NCBI GenBank assembly: GCA_015501605.1
Contig: JADNRZ010000015.1
Span: 372,001 to 436,000, forward strand
DNA: 64,000 nt
Origin: Panaeolus papilionaceus
Lineage: Eukaryota > Basidiomycota > Agaricomycetes > Agaricales
Direction of reading: 5' to 3'
Part shown: piece after piece, positions 21,484 to 31,323 of the stretch
How positions within the stretch are numbered: position 1 is the first letter of the stretch
Layout of the letters: the number at the start of each line of letters is the position of its first letter
Translations under genes and position numbers: made by a program
Notes under the pieces: model-generated
What the model was told of the DNA's origin: nothing
The model's input: the letters and a program-made list of their open reading frames with translations, nothing else
Database searches by the model: none

Positions 21484-23325
21484 ATGCAATTCAACAAGAA
21501 CTTTGTTGCTTTCATCCTCGCGGCTGTCTTGACTGCTTCCAACGCCATCCCTGTATGTTTATTCTTTCTTGTGAATTGGCATTTTTTAATTTGTGTTTAG
21601 ATTCAACCCGAGTCTGGTCTTGTTGCTCGTAACGAAGGACTCTTTGCCAGGGAGCCCGTCTTTGGGCTCGAGGCTCGTCGCCACGGATCTGGTGAGCGCA
21701 ATGGCTCTAGGTCTGGACGAGGACTTGAGGCTCGTCGCCACGGCTCTGGAGAGCGCAATGGTAGCCGTTCAGGAAGAGCCCTCGAAGCCCGCCGCCACGG
21801 CTCTGGCGAGCGCAACGGTAGCCGCTCAGGAAGGGACTTAGAGGCACGTCGCCACGGTTCTGGTGAACGCAATGGCAGCCGATCAGGACGAGCTCTTGAA
21901 GCCCGCCGTCATGGTTCTGGAGAACGCAACGGCAGCCGCTCTGGGAGGGATCTCGAAGCCAGAAGGCATGGCTCTGGAGAGCGCAACGGTAGCCGTTCAG
22001 GCCGAGACTTGGAGACACGTCGTCACGGTTCTGGAGAACGCAATGGCTCTCGCTCAGGAAGAGCACTCGAAGCTAGGAGGCACGGTTCTGGAGAACGTAA
22101 CGGTAGCCGCTCGGGAAGGGCCCTCGAGGCCAGGAGGCATGGATCCGGAGAGCGCAATGGTAGTCGCTCGGGAAGGGACCTTGAGGCTCGTCGTCACGGT
22201 TCCGGAGAGCGTAACGGTAGCCGTTCTGGAAGAGCTCTCGAGGCACGCCGTCACGGCTCTGGAGAACGCAATGGTAGCCGTTCAGGAAGGGCTCTCGAAG
22301 CCCGTCGCCACGGTTCGGGAGAGCGCAATGGAAGTCGTTCAGGCAGGGCTCTCGAGGCTCGTCGCCATGGATCAGGCGAGCGCAACGGTTCTCGATCGGG
22401 AAGAGCTCTTGAGGCACGCCGCCACGGCTCTGGAGAGCGCAATGGAAGTCGTTCAGGCCGGGCTCTCGAAGCACGCCGTCACGGTTCGGGAGAGCGCAAT
22501 GGTTCCCGCTCAGGAAGGGCTCTTGAGGCTCGCCGTCATGGTTCTGGAGAGCGCAATGGTAGCCGCTCAGGAAGGGCTCTCGAGGCTCGTCGTCACGGCT
22601 CCGGAGAGCGCAACGGTTCTCGCTCAGGAAGGGCACTCGAAGCCCGTCGTCACGGTTCTGGTGAACGCAATGGTAGCCGCTCAGGAAGAGCTCTTGAGGC
22701 TCGTCGTCACGGTTCGGGAGAGCGCAACGGAAGTCGTTCAGGCAGGGCTCTCGAAGCGCGCCGCCACGGCTCGGGTGAACGCAATGGAAGTCGTTCAGGA
22801 AGGGCTCTAGAGGCTCGTCGTCACGGCTCTGGAGAGCGCAACGGTTCTCGCTCAGGAAGGGCTCTCGAGGCTCGTCGCCATGGATCAGGCGAGCGCAACG
22901 GTTCTCGATCGGGAAGAGCTCTCGAGGCACGCCGCCACGGCTCTGGAGAGCGCAATGGAAGTCGTTCAGGAAGAGCTCTCGAAGCACGCCGTCACGGTTC
23001 GGGAGAGCGCAATGGTTCCCGCTCAGGAAGGGCTCTCGAGGCTCGTCGTCACGGTTCTGGTGAACGCAATGGTAGCCGCTCAGGAAGAGCTCTTGAGGCT
23101 CGTCGTCACGGTTCGGGAGAGCGCAACGGAAGTCGTTCAGGCAGGGCTCTCGAAGCGCGCCGCCACGGCTCGGGTGAACGCAATGGAAGTCGTTCAGGCA
23201 GGGCTCTCGAGGCTCGTCGTCACGGCTCTGGTGAGCGAAACGGTTCTCGCTCTGGCAGGGCTCTCGAGGCTAGGAGGCATGGCTCTGGTGAGCGCAACGG
23301 CAGCCGCTCTGGCCGAGGCCTTTAA
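21484..23325 (+). CDS. Secreted repeat protein, candidate Kex2-processed peptide precursor
   Basis: Two exons, 21484-21552 and 21601-23325, join in frame (597 residues). Exon 1 is exactly a signal peptide (MQFNKNFVAFILAAVLTASN). A short leader (LVARNEGLFAREPVFG) is followed by 29 head-to-tail units of exactly 19 residues with the pattern LEARR-HGSGERNGSRSGR-A. The last unit ends GRGL and stop. Each unit has one Arg-Arg pair, a good site for the Golgi protease Kex2. Cleavage there and trimming would release up to about 28 copies of HGSGERNGSRSGRALEA. The chain is Arg/Gly/Ser-rich, strongly basic and lacks cysteine and aromatic residues in the repeats. Known parallels are Kex2-processed repeat proteins such as Ustilago Rep1 and dikaritin precursors, but no sequence match is claimed. 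It could instead stay uncut as a cell-wall protein. Confidence 0.8.
21667..23322 (+). repeat. 29 tandem 57-bp coding units
   Basis: The span from the first LEARR codon block to the final leucine is 1656 bases, 29 times 57 plus one codon, so there is no length variation at all. Codons for Ser, Arg and Gly differ freely between units while the amino acids stay almost fixed. Changes sit mainly at the linker (GL, AL, DL, ET in place of AL/LE). Several multi-unit blocks are nearly identical at offsets of seven and nine units. Confidence 0.95.
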
Positions 23326-23639
23326 TCTCTTCAACTCCCACTTTTCATGAAACATGTATATATTCAATATCTGGTTCCTTTTTCTTCATCTCGGTTCCTT
23401 CCCCACGAATTCAACGACTTAAAAACGAAATCCTTTTCTATTTACATTTCTTCGTCGTCTTTTCCTTGCTACCTGCTCGAACTGTAGTTTCATAAAATTA
23501 CATACATACGTACCTCCTCGGACTCGAATATTTGTTGTTGTGGCTCATCGAGGTTCAACACCTTTGCAATTGTACATCATTAAATAGAAAAATATATTGC
23601 AGTGTTGACTTTGCTTTACTACTTGACTTGTGGGCCTGA

Positions 23640-24394
23640 AACTGGGCGAAGGAACCTTGAGACTGTCGTCATGATTCTGGTGAGCGCTACAGCTCTCTCT
23701 ATATATCTTGGACTTTTATTTGTTTTTGCTGCCTAACCATTCTAGGGCTCGGTTCCCATGGCCCATTTAAATAGTCTTGGTGCGTTCTGGGAGGTCCACG
23801 CTTGAGGCACGCCGCCACGGCTCTGGAGAGCGCAACGGTTCGCGTTCTGGTCGTTCTACCCTTGAAGCTCGCCGCCATGGTTCTGGTGAGCGCAACGGCT
23901 GCAGGTCTGGTCGCTCCACCCTAGAGGCTCGCAGGCACGGATCTGGCGAGCGCAACGGCTGCAGGTCTGGAAGATCAACCCTCGAAACTCGCAGACATGG
24001 TTCCCGTAATGGATCCCGCTCAGGAACGGCTCTCGAAGCTAGGAGGCACAGCAGCGGTGAGCGCAATGGCTCCAGGTCCAGACGTTCCATCAACACGGAG
24101 GCTCGCCGTCATGGATCCGGTGAGCGTAACGGATCTCGCTCAGGAAGGTCCCTCCAGCTCGAAGCTCGCCGTCATGGATCTGGTGAGCGCAACAGTTCCA
24201 GGTCCGGCAGGTCTATCAACTTAGAGGCCCGTCGACATAGCTCTGGTGAGCGTAATGGCTCTCGTTCGGGCAGGTCTACCTTCGAAGCGCGCAGACATGG
24301 ATCTCGTAACGGCAGCCGCTCAGGAAGAGCACTTGAAGTACGCCGTCACGGTTCTGGTGAACGCAACGGTAGCCGCTCTGGCCGAGGCCTTTGA
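23640..24394 (+). pseudogene. 5'-truncated second copy of the repeat-precursor gene
   Basis: The frame from 23777 to 24394 encodes about eleven further units of the RRHGSGERNGSRSGR type, ending GRGL and stop like the main gene. Directly upstream the frame hits a stop at 23768-23770, and there is no signal-peptide exon. A lone unit at about 23650-23690 is recognisable but frameshifted. The 3' flank after the stop also resembles that of the main gene, so gene end and tail were duplicated together. The units here are more diverged: two have Cys in place of Ser (NGCRSGR), two lack Ser-Gly-Glu, and linkers include STLEA, SINTEA and SLQLEA. An unseen upstream exon could rescue it, but as written it looks dead. 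Confidence 0.65.
23790..24391 (+). repeat. Second, diverged tandem array of 51-63 bp units
   Basis: About eleven units homologous to the 57-bp units at 21667-23322, but with uneven length (some short by 9 bases, some with one extra codon or two) and more amino-acid change. The array is in one open frame. Confidence 0.85.
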
Positions 24395-24670
24395 ACTTCT
24401 TGACCCCAAGTTTTTATAAAGCACGTAGTTATCCAACGTCTGTTTTCTTCTACCTCGTCTCGATTTCCTCACCACAAAATCTACGACTAAAACAAAATTC
24501 TTTCTTTTTTATAACTCGGATTGTGGTTTCGTAGAGCAGAAAAAAAAAAAAAGTACACTCTGTATAAGTATCTTGGACTCTGTATGATGTTGCGGTTCAT
24601 CATGGAAATATATGTTTTATTACTTGGTTTGTGATACAAGATCAAGAATGGCTGTGGGTTATTTTAGGGA

Positions 24671-27600
24671 TCATACGTCCATGTCCCATAGATCATCCAA
24701 ATCGTCCATGTCCCATAGATCATCATCCAAATCGTCGTTGATTCGGTCGAACATGTCATCCAGATCAAGGATCCCCCCAAGGCACTAAAACAGGATTTTA
24801 GGAAAATGAACGGAAAGAGACTTGTGGAAAACGAACGTAATCAAACCAGGTTGGAGCGTCTACGTCCTGAGACGGAACCTCGGGCTGTTCCTGGAGTTCC
24901 TTTTCTTGGTTTGGAGCGGACGAGGGGCCAGGAACTTGGGGCAAATTGACGTCGATACTTGAAGTGGCCTTTGTTTTACCTTTATCGTCACTTTTCGCCA
25001 ATTCGAGATGTTGCTTGTGCAGTTTGTCATGCTTCTTCTTGAGTGTACATTTGTGAGAGAGGAGGTGATTCCGAAATGATACTTCACTTCTCGATTTGTA
25101 GTTACCGCAAGCACACACAAATTCTGATTGTGTCCCCGAGACGAGCATGCTGTGAACATATTTCATCCAAGGAGTATGGCAGGCATTGCTGGTAATGGTA
25201 AAAGTCAGCATCAGAATAAGAGGTGCATAAAAAAGCATACATATGGCGGGTTAGTCGGGACGCGGATTCATATGTCCTGTTCGTCTTCTCTTCTATCTGG
25301 CAGTAGTATGGGTCCTCCTGGCATTGTATGCAGTAATACTCTAGCTTCCCGTTTTTTCCGGTTTTCTAGGAACTCATAATAAGCTTTGGAACGAGAGAAT
25401 AGGCGTGAGACATCAAACCGTATGTTGTCGCCTTTGACGCTCTTCCATGATGGGTCGCATGAGATAAACCACGAATGCCCTTTTGACGTCTGCAGCGGGC
25501 AGATTATAGATATCCATTTCCCGATCTTCGTCAACGTCACCGTGTGCATCCTCCAATTCCACGTCCATTAACTCTTCTTCCTCCACCTCTTGTTCGAAGC
25601 CGTCATAATCCAGCCCATGTGTTTTCACAAAATGGTTGAATAGACCTGGTGTCTCCTGGAAATCATGTGTTAAGATCTCCGTTTCGAGATAGTCTGCGAC
25701 GCGTGCAACTTGTTCGCAGTACTCTTCAGGTGATGAGAGTGGATCTGCTGTTACTGGCGCGCCCAAATCTTGGGACCTGTCTGTAAAAGGGCGTTGGGTA
25801 GGTTATTCCAACGATTGAAAAAGAAAAGAAAAGAAAAATTCTTACAAATATCTTCTACAGTGTCGAGAAGCGCAGATGGCGGTTCCGAGGCCTCTTTTAG
25901 CACAGGCTGATGCTCTTCGGTTGTTGGTGCGGATCTTTCTGCATTCGTTTGTCCTCGGGCTTTCTGTCTTCGAGCCTGATCGGTGGCGCGATGACGAAGT
26001 TTGGCTCGCAGTTTTTGATGTTGACCATTGATGTCTCGAAGGTTCTGCAGGAGCTGTTGGTGTGTTAGCAAGTGTTTTCTTCGAAGGGTAGTCGTGGCAC
26101 TCACAGGCTTTACGTCGTCTTCTGTAATGTTGGTTGCAAAAGCACAATACCGGTTCGTGTTGCTAGTCCTTTTTCGTCCTGAAGCCAACTCCATCATGAG
26201 GTTAGTCACACCTATGGTTTTGGAATAGTCGTTCTGTGTACGCTCCGTAAAGCAGGAACGAAATCTATCCCAAGCATTGTCGAGTTTTGTTTGGAGGTCG
26301 ACCATCTCCTCCAAGGCCTACAGGCGTTCTCAGGTGAGGTGCTTCCTGGTCACACACGAAACTGCATACCTCGATATCTGCATATTCCTTTGCATAATCT
26401 TCAGCTGCCTGTTGTTTTACAGATTTTTTCTTCGTGTCTGTATCTTTTAGGGTTCCGATACACGCTTCAACCGCGAGTGAGCTGAGGAGTTGACGTTTTT
26501 TTCTTTGCTGTTTTGATTCACGATTCGAAATACATCCCAGAATGAGTGTTTGTGTTCTTACCTCCTCGACTTGTTCCGGGTACGACTCCTTTTGACCCGC
26601 CTTTTCACTAAGAGCTTGATGGACGACGATGTTGGTAGCTCCACGAGTGTAGTTGCTCGCGATCATTGGATTGACCTTGTTGATATGACCTGCGACCAAC
26701 CGTCCAAACTCGGTACCGCTTTGAATGACAAACTGCAAACACACTTTTCTTTTAGATTGCCTGGATAGGAGACTCGAGAGGTTGAACACGTACAGGATTG
26801 AGTCGATGACGTCGCACGCTGTATAAGCCCATCGCTCCATACCCAAGCTTGACACATATACGACTAAATGCGTCGGTACCTGTCCTTGAACTGGCCGCTC
26901 GCGTTCCCAAAGCGTTTCCACCTGTCTCAACTTCCAAGAATCTAGTCGAATGAATGAGCGAGACGATTTTAAGCGGAAAACATACTTACAAAGGTTCATT
27001 TAATTTGTCTGGGCGAATGTAGATCTTGGGTGATGGATCATTGAAAACGTCCATGACATTCTAGAAGGGAGAAAAAGTGAGTGGGTTTGCGTGAGTCAAA
27101 GAATCGAAGCAAGTCACATCGTAGTCTCCATCAAGGACACCTCTATTAAAGAGGTCGCATATAAGCCAAGTGTTGACATCAAAGAGCGTATTGTGTGCTT
27201 TTGAGGCACTTTCCAACGTAATTACAAGGGGCTCTGTGGTTGGCGCGCCAATAAAACCCTTCAAAAGAGTGAGTAGGAGCAGCCAAATGACAATATATAT
27301 GCATATATATATATATACCTTGACTTGCTCTAGATTGAGAAGAGTGGAGTATTTCATATCGCCTATATGGCTGATGTCGAGATCTTTTAGTTGCAGACAC
27401 TGTATAGCCAGGAATAAGAAAAATGTTTGAAATATGGAAAAGGCTTTTACGCACATATTCGTGTTCCAACCATTTCCGGTGAGTATAGCCGAGGGAACCT
27501 GAGGGTTGAGCGGCGCTAACGTATGTGATAAGAAATTGAGAACCGTGTTGCAAAACCACTCCACGGGCTCCTCCTTCTTGCTCTGAGTTCTTGAGCATGT

Positions 27601-28378
27601 ACTGGAGGATGGCCTGCATTTCGAGTTCACCGCAGTATTTCTTTGGGTTTTGGACTCTGCTGAGCTTGTGTTCTCGGCAAACTGGGAATGATGTTAGCGC
27701 CTGAATTGGAGAAGCCTAGAACAAGGAACAACGAACGATGGTCAATCTGATTCTTCAATTTTGCACAATAGTGAAGGTCGGAAAGGAGTCTAGTTCCTGC
27801 CTCGTTTCCTTGCTCGTCAAAGGTATATATGAGGACACATGTCACCAAGATCTTGAACCACCCAACAACAGTTGAGGCTTTTATCGCATTGTAACCGGGT
27901 CTCGGTGGGGTCGTTTCTATCTATAAAAAAGTAAGAAAAAGTCAACACTTTGGAAGAGAAGGAAAAGATTAGGCACCATATACGGGAGAAATGCCATGAT
28001 GGATTTCTCGACTGCTTCGAAACTCCAATGTTGTTGCCATTCGAGATCTGGGGCAAATGTCTTCATGAAGAGACGCCATCGCTGCAGAATATATTTCCGA
28101 TTACGGACAGTGTTGGGTGATTCACTGCCACCAACTGTTGGTGCCTCTGCGGTATATTTTTGGAACAATTCGTTGAGGTCCTTGGATGTTGTCGTACCCG
28201 TTTTAGTTTTAAGAATTGCATCGTATTTGAGAGCAAACTTGTCAAAGTTAAAAGACTCCCCAAAGTCTTGTTCGGAAAGTACTGGAGCTTTTTCGGGTGC
28301 TGCCCTTGTCGTTCGCAAACCCAGTTTATCGGCCTGCAAAAGTAGATCAGTAACCCCCCTGAATTTGAAGCTTGCCAT
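24671..28378 (-). CDS. Tyrosine-recombinase-like gene (Crypton/DUF3435 type), many introns
   Basis: A long minus-strand gene beginning MASFKFRGVTDLLLQADKL at 28378 and ending at a TCA (stop) at 24671. The N-terminal domain (NTVRNRKYILQRWRLFMKTF) resembles the core-binding part of tyrosine recombinases. The central part has, across one intron (about 26830-26740), GLYSVRR, then LVAGHINK, then IASNYTRG. This is the order Arg - Gly-His - Tyr expected for the catalytic domain, with 12 residues from His to Tyr. A coiled, charged region follows. Then comes a zinc-finger-like cluster with CACG and HLLSHKC, then a very acidic end. Recombinases of this kind mobilise fungal Crypton-like elements and are related to DUF3435 proteins. 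Exon borders are mostly approximate, and activity and element ends are unproven. I saw no clear target-site repeats. Confidence 0.55.
27292..27317. repeat. AT dinucleotide microsatellite
   Basis: A run of TA/AT repeats interrupted by one GC lies in an intron of the recombinase-like gene. It is a simple repeat with no inferred function. Confidence 0.8.
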
Positions 28379-28481
28379 GATGACGATGGTGGTGGTGGTG
28401 GAAGCTGATCAACAAAGGGTTGCGATTGTTTGGACCTTCAGAAGCATCATCACGACTGGTCTCATCTCAACCATATCGACG

Positions 28482-28996
28482 ATGCCAAAAAACAGTCTTC
28501 CGGGTAAGATTTCAACAACATATTTTTTTCCCCTTTCCAACTGTAAAACTAGCAACTCCCGCCGAGTTCATGGAGTACATCCGCTCTCAAGAGGCCCAGA
28601 TTCTTGAAACGATGGGCAGTGAACCATCCAGTGATCCGGAGGTTGCCAAGCATCAAGAGTATAGCGCCATCTACCTCGGCAGAATCAAACAAGAAGTTGA
28701 ATTCTTAAAAACCAGAGTGGAATTACGTCAAAGAGAACTCGAGATCGAAGAAAAGTTACTTCAGATCAATGAGGAAAGTTGGCCAATCGAAAAGGAGCGA
28801 CTGGAGATGAGGATGGAGACAAATGAACAAGAAATGCAGTTGCTTGAGATGAAGCATACACTTGTACTGATGGAGCTAGCAACCAAAGGTGAGTCGCAAA
28901 TTATTGGTTATTTCAAGGTAACACTCACATTGTTTTTCAGGTATTCCGTTCGAAAACCCCCGAATGTCACTATTACAGAACCAACGCTCGCTCTGA
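28482..28996 (+). CDS. Small coiled-coil protein, unknown function
   Basis: Three exons, 28482-28503, 28553-28888 and 28941-28996, give 137 residues starting MPKNSLPATPAEFMEYIRSQ. Residues about 40-110 form a strongly charged heptad-like helix (RQRELEIEEKLLQINEE, ERLEMRMETNEQEMQLLEM), so a coiled coil is likely. The chosen splice ends in LLQNQRSL and stop. A retained second intron would instead run into another open frame, with a further possible exon starting GIQLLELDNGG near 29052, so the C-terminus is uncertain. It stands head to head with the recombinase-like gene, with about 103 bases between the two ATGs. I recognise no family. Confidence 0.5.
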
Positions 28997-29555
28997 CTCA
29001 AGGTATGTCACTTGTTGTTCATAGAATAGGCTTGACTTGATACCATACTAGGAATCCAGTTGTTGGAGTTGGACAATGGTGGAGCGACGGCTGAGAATAC
29101 TTCAAGACGGGGAGATTGGCAGAAATTTGCTTACTACATAAAGGGTGTGAACCCCTTGAAGCCCGTCTTTATAAAATGCCTGTTGTTACCGAACTATTGT
29201 TTGACCTTCTCTAGAACAATATTGAAAGTCGAAGCCAGACGCAGCGCGCTTATCTGAATGCGCGACCCCCCCTCCATGTTCAAGTGATCACCGCTGAAGT
29301 ATGCAGAAGGCTGAAAGACCGGGCGCGATTAAACCTACAGGGATATAGTTTGTGCGCCTGGACAAGAGTTGTATAATATTCACGACTTGATAACAACTTC
29401 GGGTATCCGTCGAGGGATCCGGTATTATCACACGGTCGTCTTATGTCGTACGACTCAGCGCTATCATGCCATTTGTTATATTATGCCTTCAAAGCCGCCT
29501 AAAATACTTAAAAGCATCATTGATTTCGAAGACTCACATCCAGATTGTCTTGCTC

Positions 29556-30392
29556 ATGTCGGATAAAGTTCGTCCACCCAGGCCCAGCGACGCCGCTCGT
29601 TTAGCGCCAACCTCAAAGGTTCCATATCGATTATCGAAATGGGCAATAATCGTTACGATGCTCACAGTAATATACTATGTATACTCATGGCTCGATAGGA
29701 TAAAGGTATGACTACACACTTTCTTTTTATGCGTGTGCTAATAGTATGTCAGGACCGTTGGTATGTTTTCGAGCCTGAGGCTCTTCATCAACTCGCAAAA
29801 GCCGCCATCGCCAACTCGCCAGACGACACAGCCGCTATGATCGATTACATTGTCACCAACCTTACAGCCACTTATTCTCCAAATCAAATTCGTCTGAACA
29901 CTCACCAAGAATGGGTTTTCAACAACGCCGGGGGAGCTATGGGCGCTATGTACATCATCCATGCAAGCATTACCGAGTATTTAATCATTTTTGGGACACC
30001 GCTCGGTACAGAAGGACACACAGGCTACTACCCGGCGGACAACCGCTTCCATATCTTGAAAGGAGAGCAATGGGTGTTTGAACCTGGATCCCTCGAGATG
30101 CAACGCTTCAGACCTGGTGATCGCAATCTTACTCCCCGGGGCGTTGTCAGGCAGTACAAGATGCATAAGGGGTGTTGGGCATTGGAATATGCACGCGGTG
30201 TGTAGAGTCCCCTATTCTTTATACTGAAATGTGTCGTCTGAGCGCTCGAACATCGTAGGTTGGATCCCTGGTGCACTTCCGTTCGGCATGGCTGATACGC
30301 TGACATCAACCCTCGATGTGCCAACATTTTATAATACAGCACGCATTACAGGTAGAGAGATGATCGGTAATCTGCTTATCGGGAAGATATAA
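29556..30392 (+). CDS. ERG2: C-8 sterol isomerase ERG2, copy 2
   Basis: Three exons, 29556-29705, 29753-30197 and 30259-30392, give exactly 242 residues. The protein has the same layout as copy 1: one N-terminal membrane segment ([19 protein letters not shown]), then [45 protein letters not shown] and a C-terminus [19 protein letters not shown]. Exon 2 and exon 3 have the same lengths as in copy 1 (445 and 134 bases) and the introns interrupt the same codons. The N-terminal tail before the membrane segment differs ([18 protein letters not shown] against [16 protein letters not shown]). It predicts the same delta8-delta7 isomerase activity in ergosterol synthesis. No frame break is seen, so both copies look functional. 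Confidence 0.97.
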
Positions 30393-31323
30393 TCAGTCGT
30401 ACATCACCATTTCACTGGCATTTTTACCAAAGTAATAATCGAAGTCCTTGCTTTAATCAAGCCTTGGTCGTTGTTATTATATATATTTCCATTCTCAAAA
30501 ATGCTATTCCTGTAATTAAGCTAATTCTGCATCGTGCAGTGGTAAACTGAGCTTCTCAAAAATTCTTTGGATTCAAAACGTTAATCTAGATGATGAGATT
30601 CTGCGCATGACTATGACATCACAATTTGAATTGGCCACTGCTTGGCATCAGGTTTAATTGATAACAAGTAGCAACAAATGTTATGTAAGCATTTCTCACG
30701 CTCTACACCCTATAAACACATTCCAAAACTCTCTCCATTATTCTTTTCCATCCCATTCAACTGTTTCATTTCTGCTTCTTTCTTCTATATACATGCTCCC
30801 AGAGTCCCCATAGGTAAGCATCTAAGTTTGATTGGTTCATTTATAGTAGAATTATGCTTGGAATCTGCAAAACGCCCAAGTCTCTTTCCCTCCTTTGCTT
30901 TGGAAGGTGGTTTGGACAATGGAGACATTGACAAAGAAACCTTGTGACCTCTCATTCATCTCATGATTTCCTGATCTATCAAGCAACTTTTGTATACATA
31001 TGTGCATTGTCTGTGAATTACACTGTAGCTTCTCTAGTGATCATTGTTTCCAACAAGAATTGATTTTCAACGGCTTGCATTTCATCTTTTCTATTTCTTT
31101 TTCTGCTCTCTCTGACATATAAAAGCACAAAACTAACAAAGTTCAATTGTAGTTTTCAAAAACCAACTTTATATCAAGAACACCAACCAACACACTTAAA
31201 GATAGTAGATCACCCACCATAATTACAAGCTGGACTACTCCCAAGACTAGAAGCATTTTATGCTATAATGGTATGGTTCAAACACTGAACATACTTTCCA
31301 ATGTCTGGATCATTGTTTTCTAG
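30393..31323. other. Intergenic stretch with probable promoter and leader intron
   Basis: About 930 bases. A pyrimidine-rich tract with CTCTCTCTGACATATAAAAG (TATA-like, about 31100-31119) lies near the right end. An ATG at 31267 followed at once by GT could be a one-codon first exon spliced to 31324. Open frames at 30678-30947 show no domain. Confidence 0.4.

Noticed and set aside
21863..22987. Long open frames in other phases over the repeat array (plus 21863-22810, minus 22987-22073)
   Set aside because: They are by-products of the codon make-up of the 57-bp units; they lack a signal peptide and conserved ends.
21667..24394. Possible CRISPR array
   Set aside because: Repeats are contiguous and coding, without spacers, in a fungal genome.
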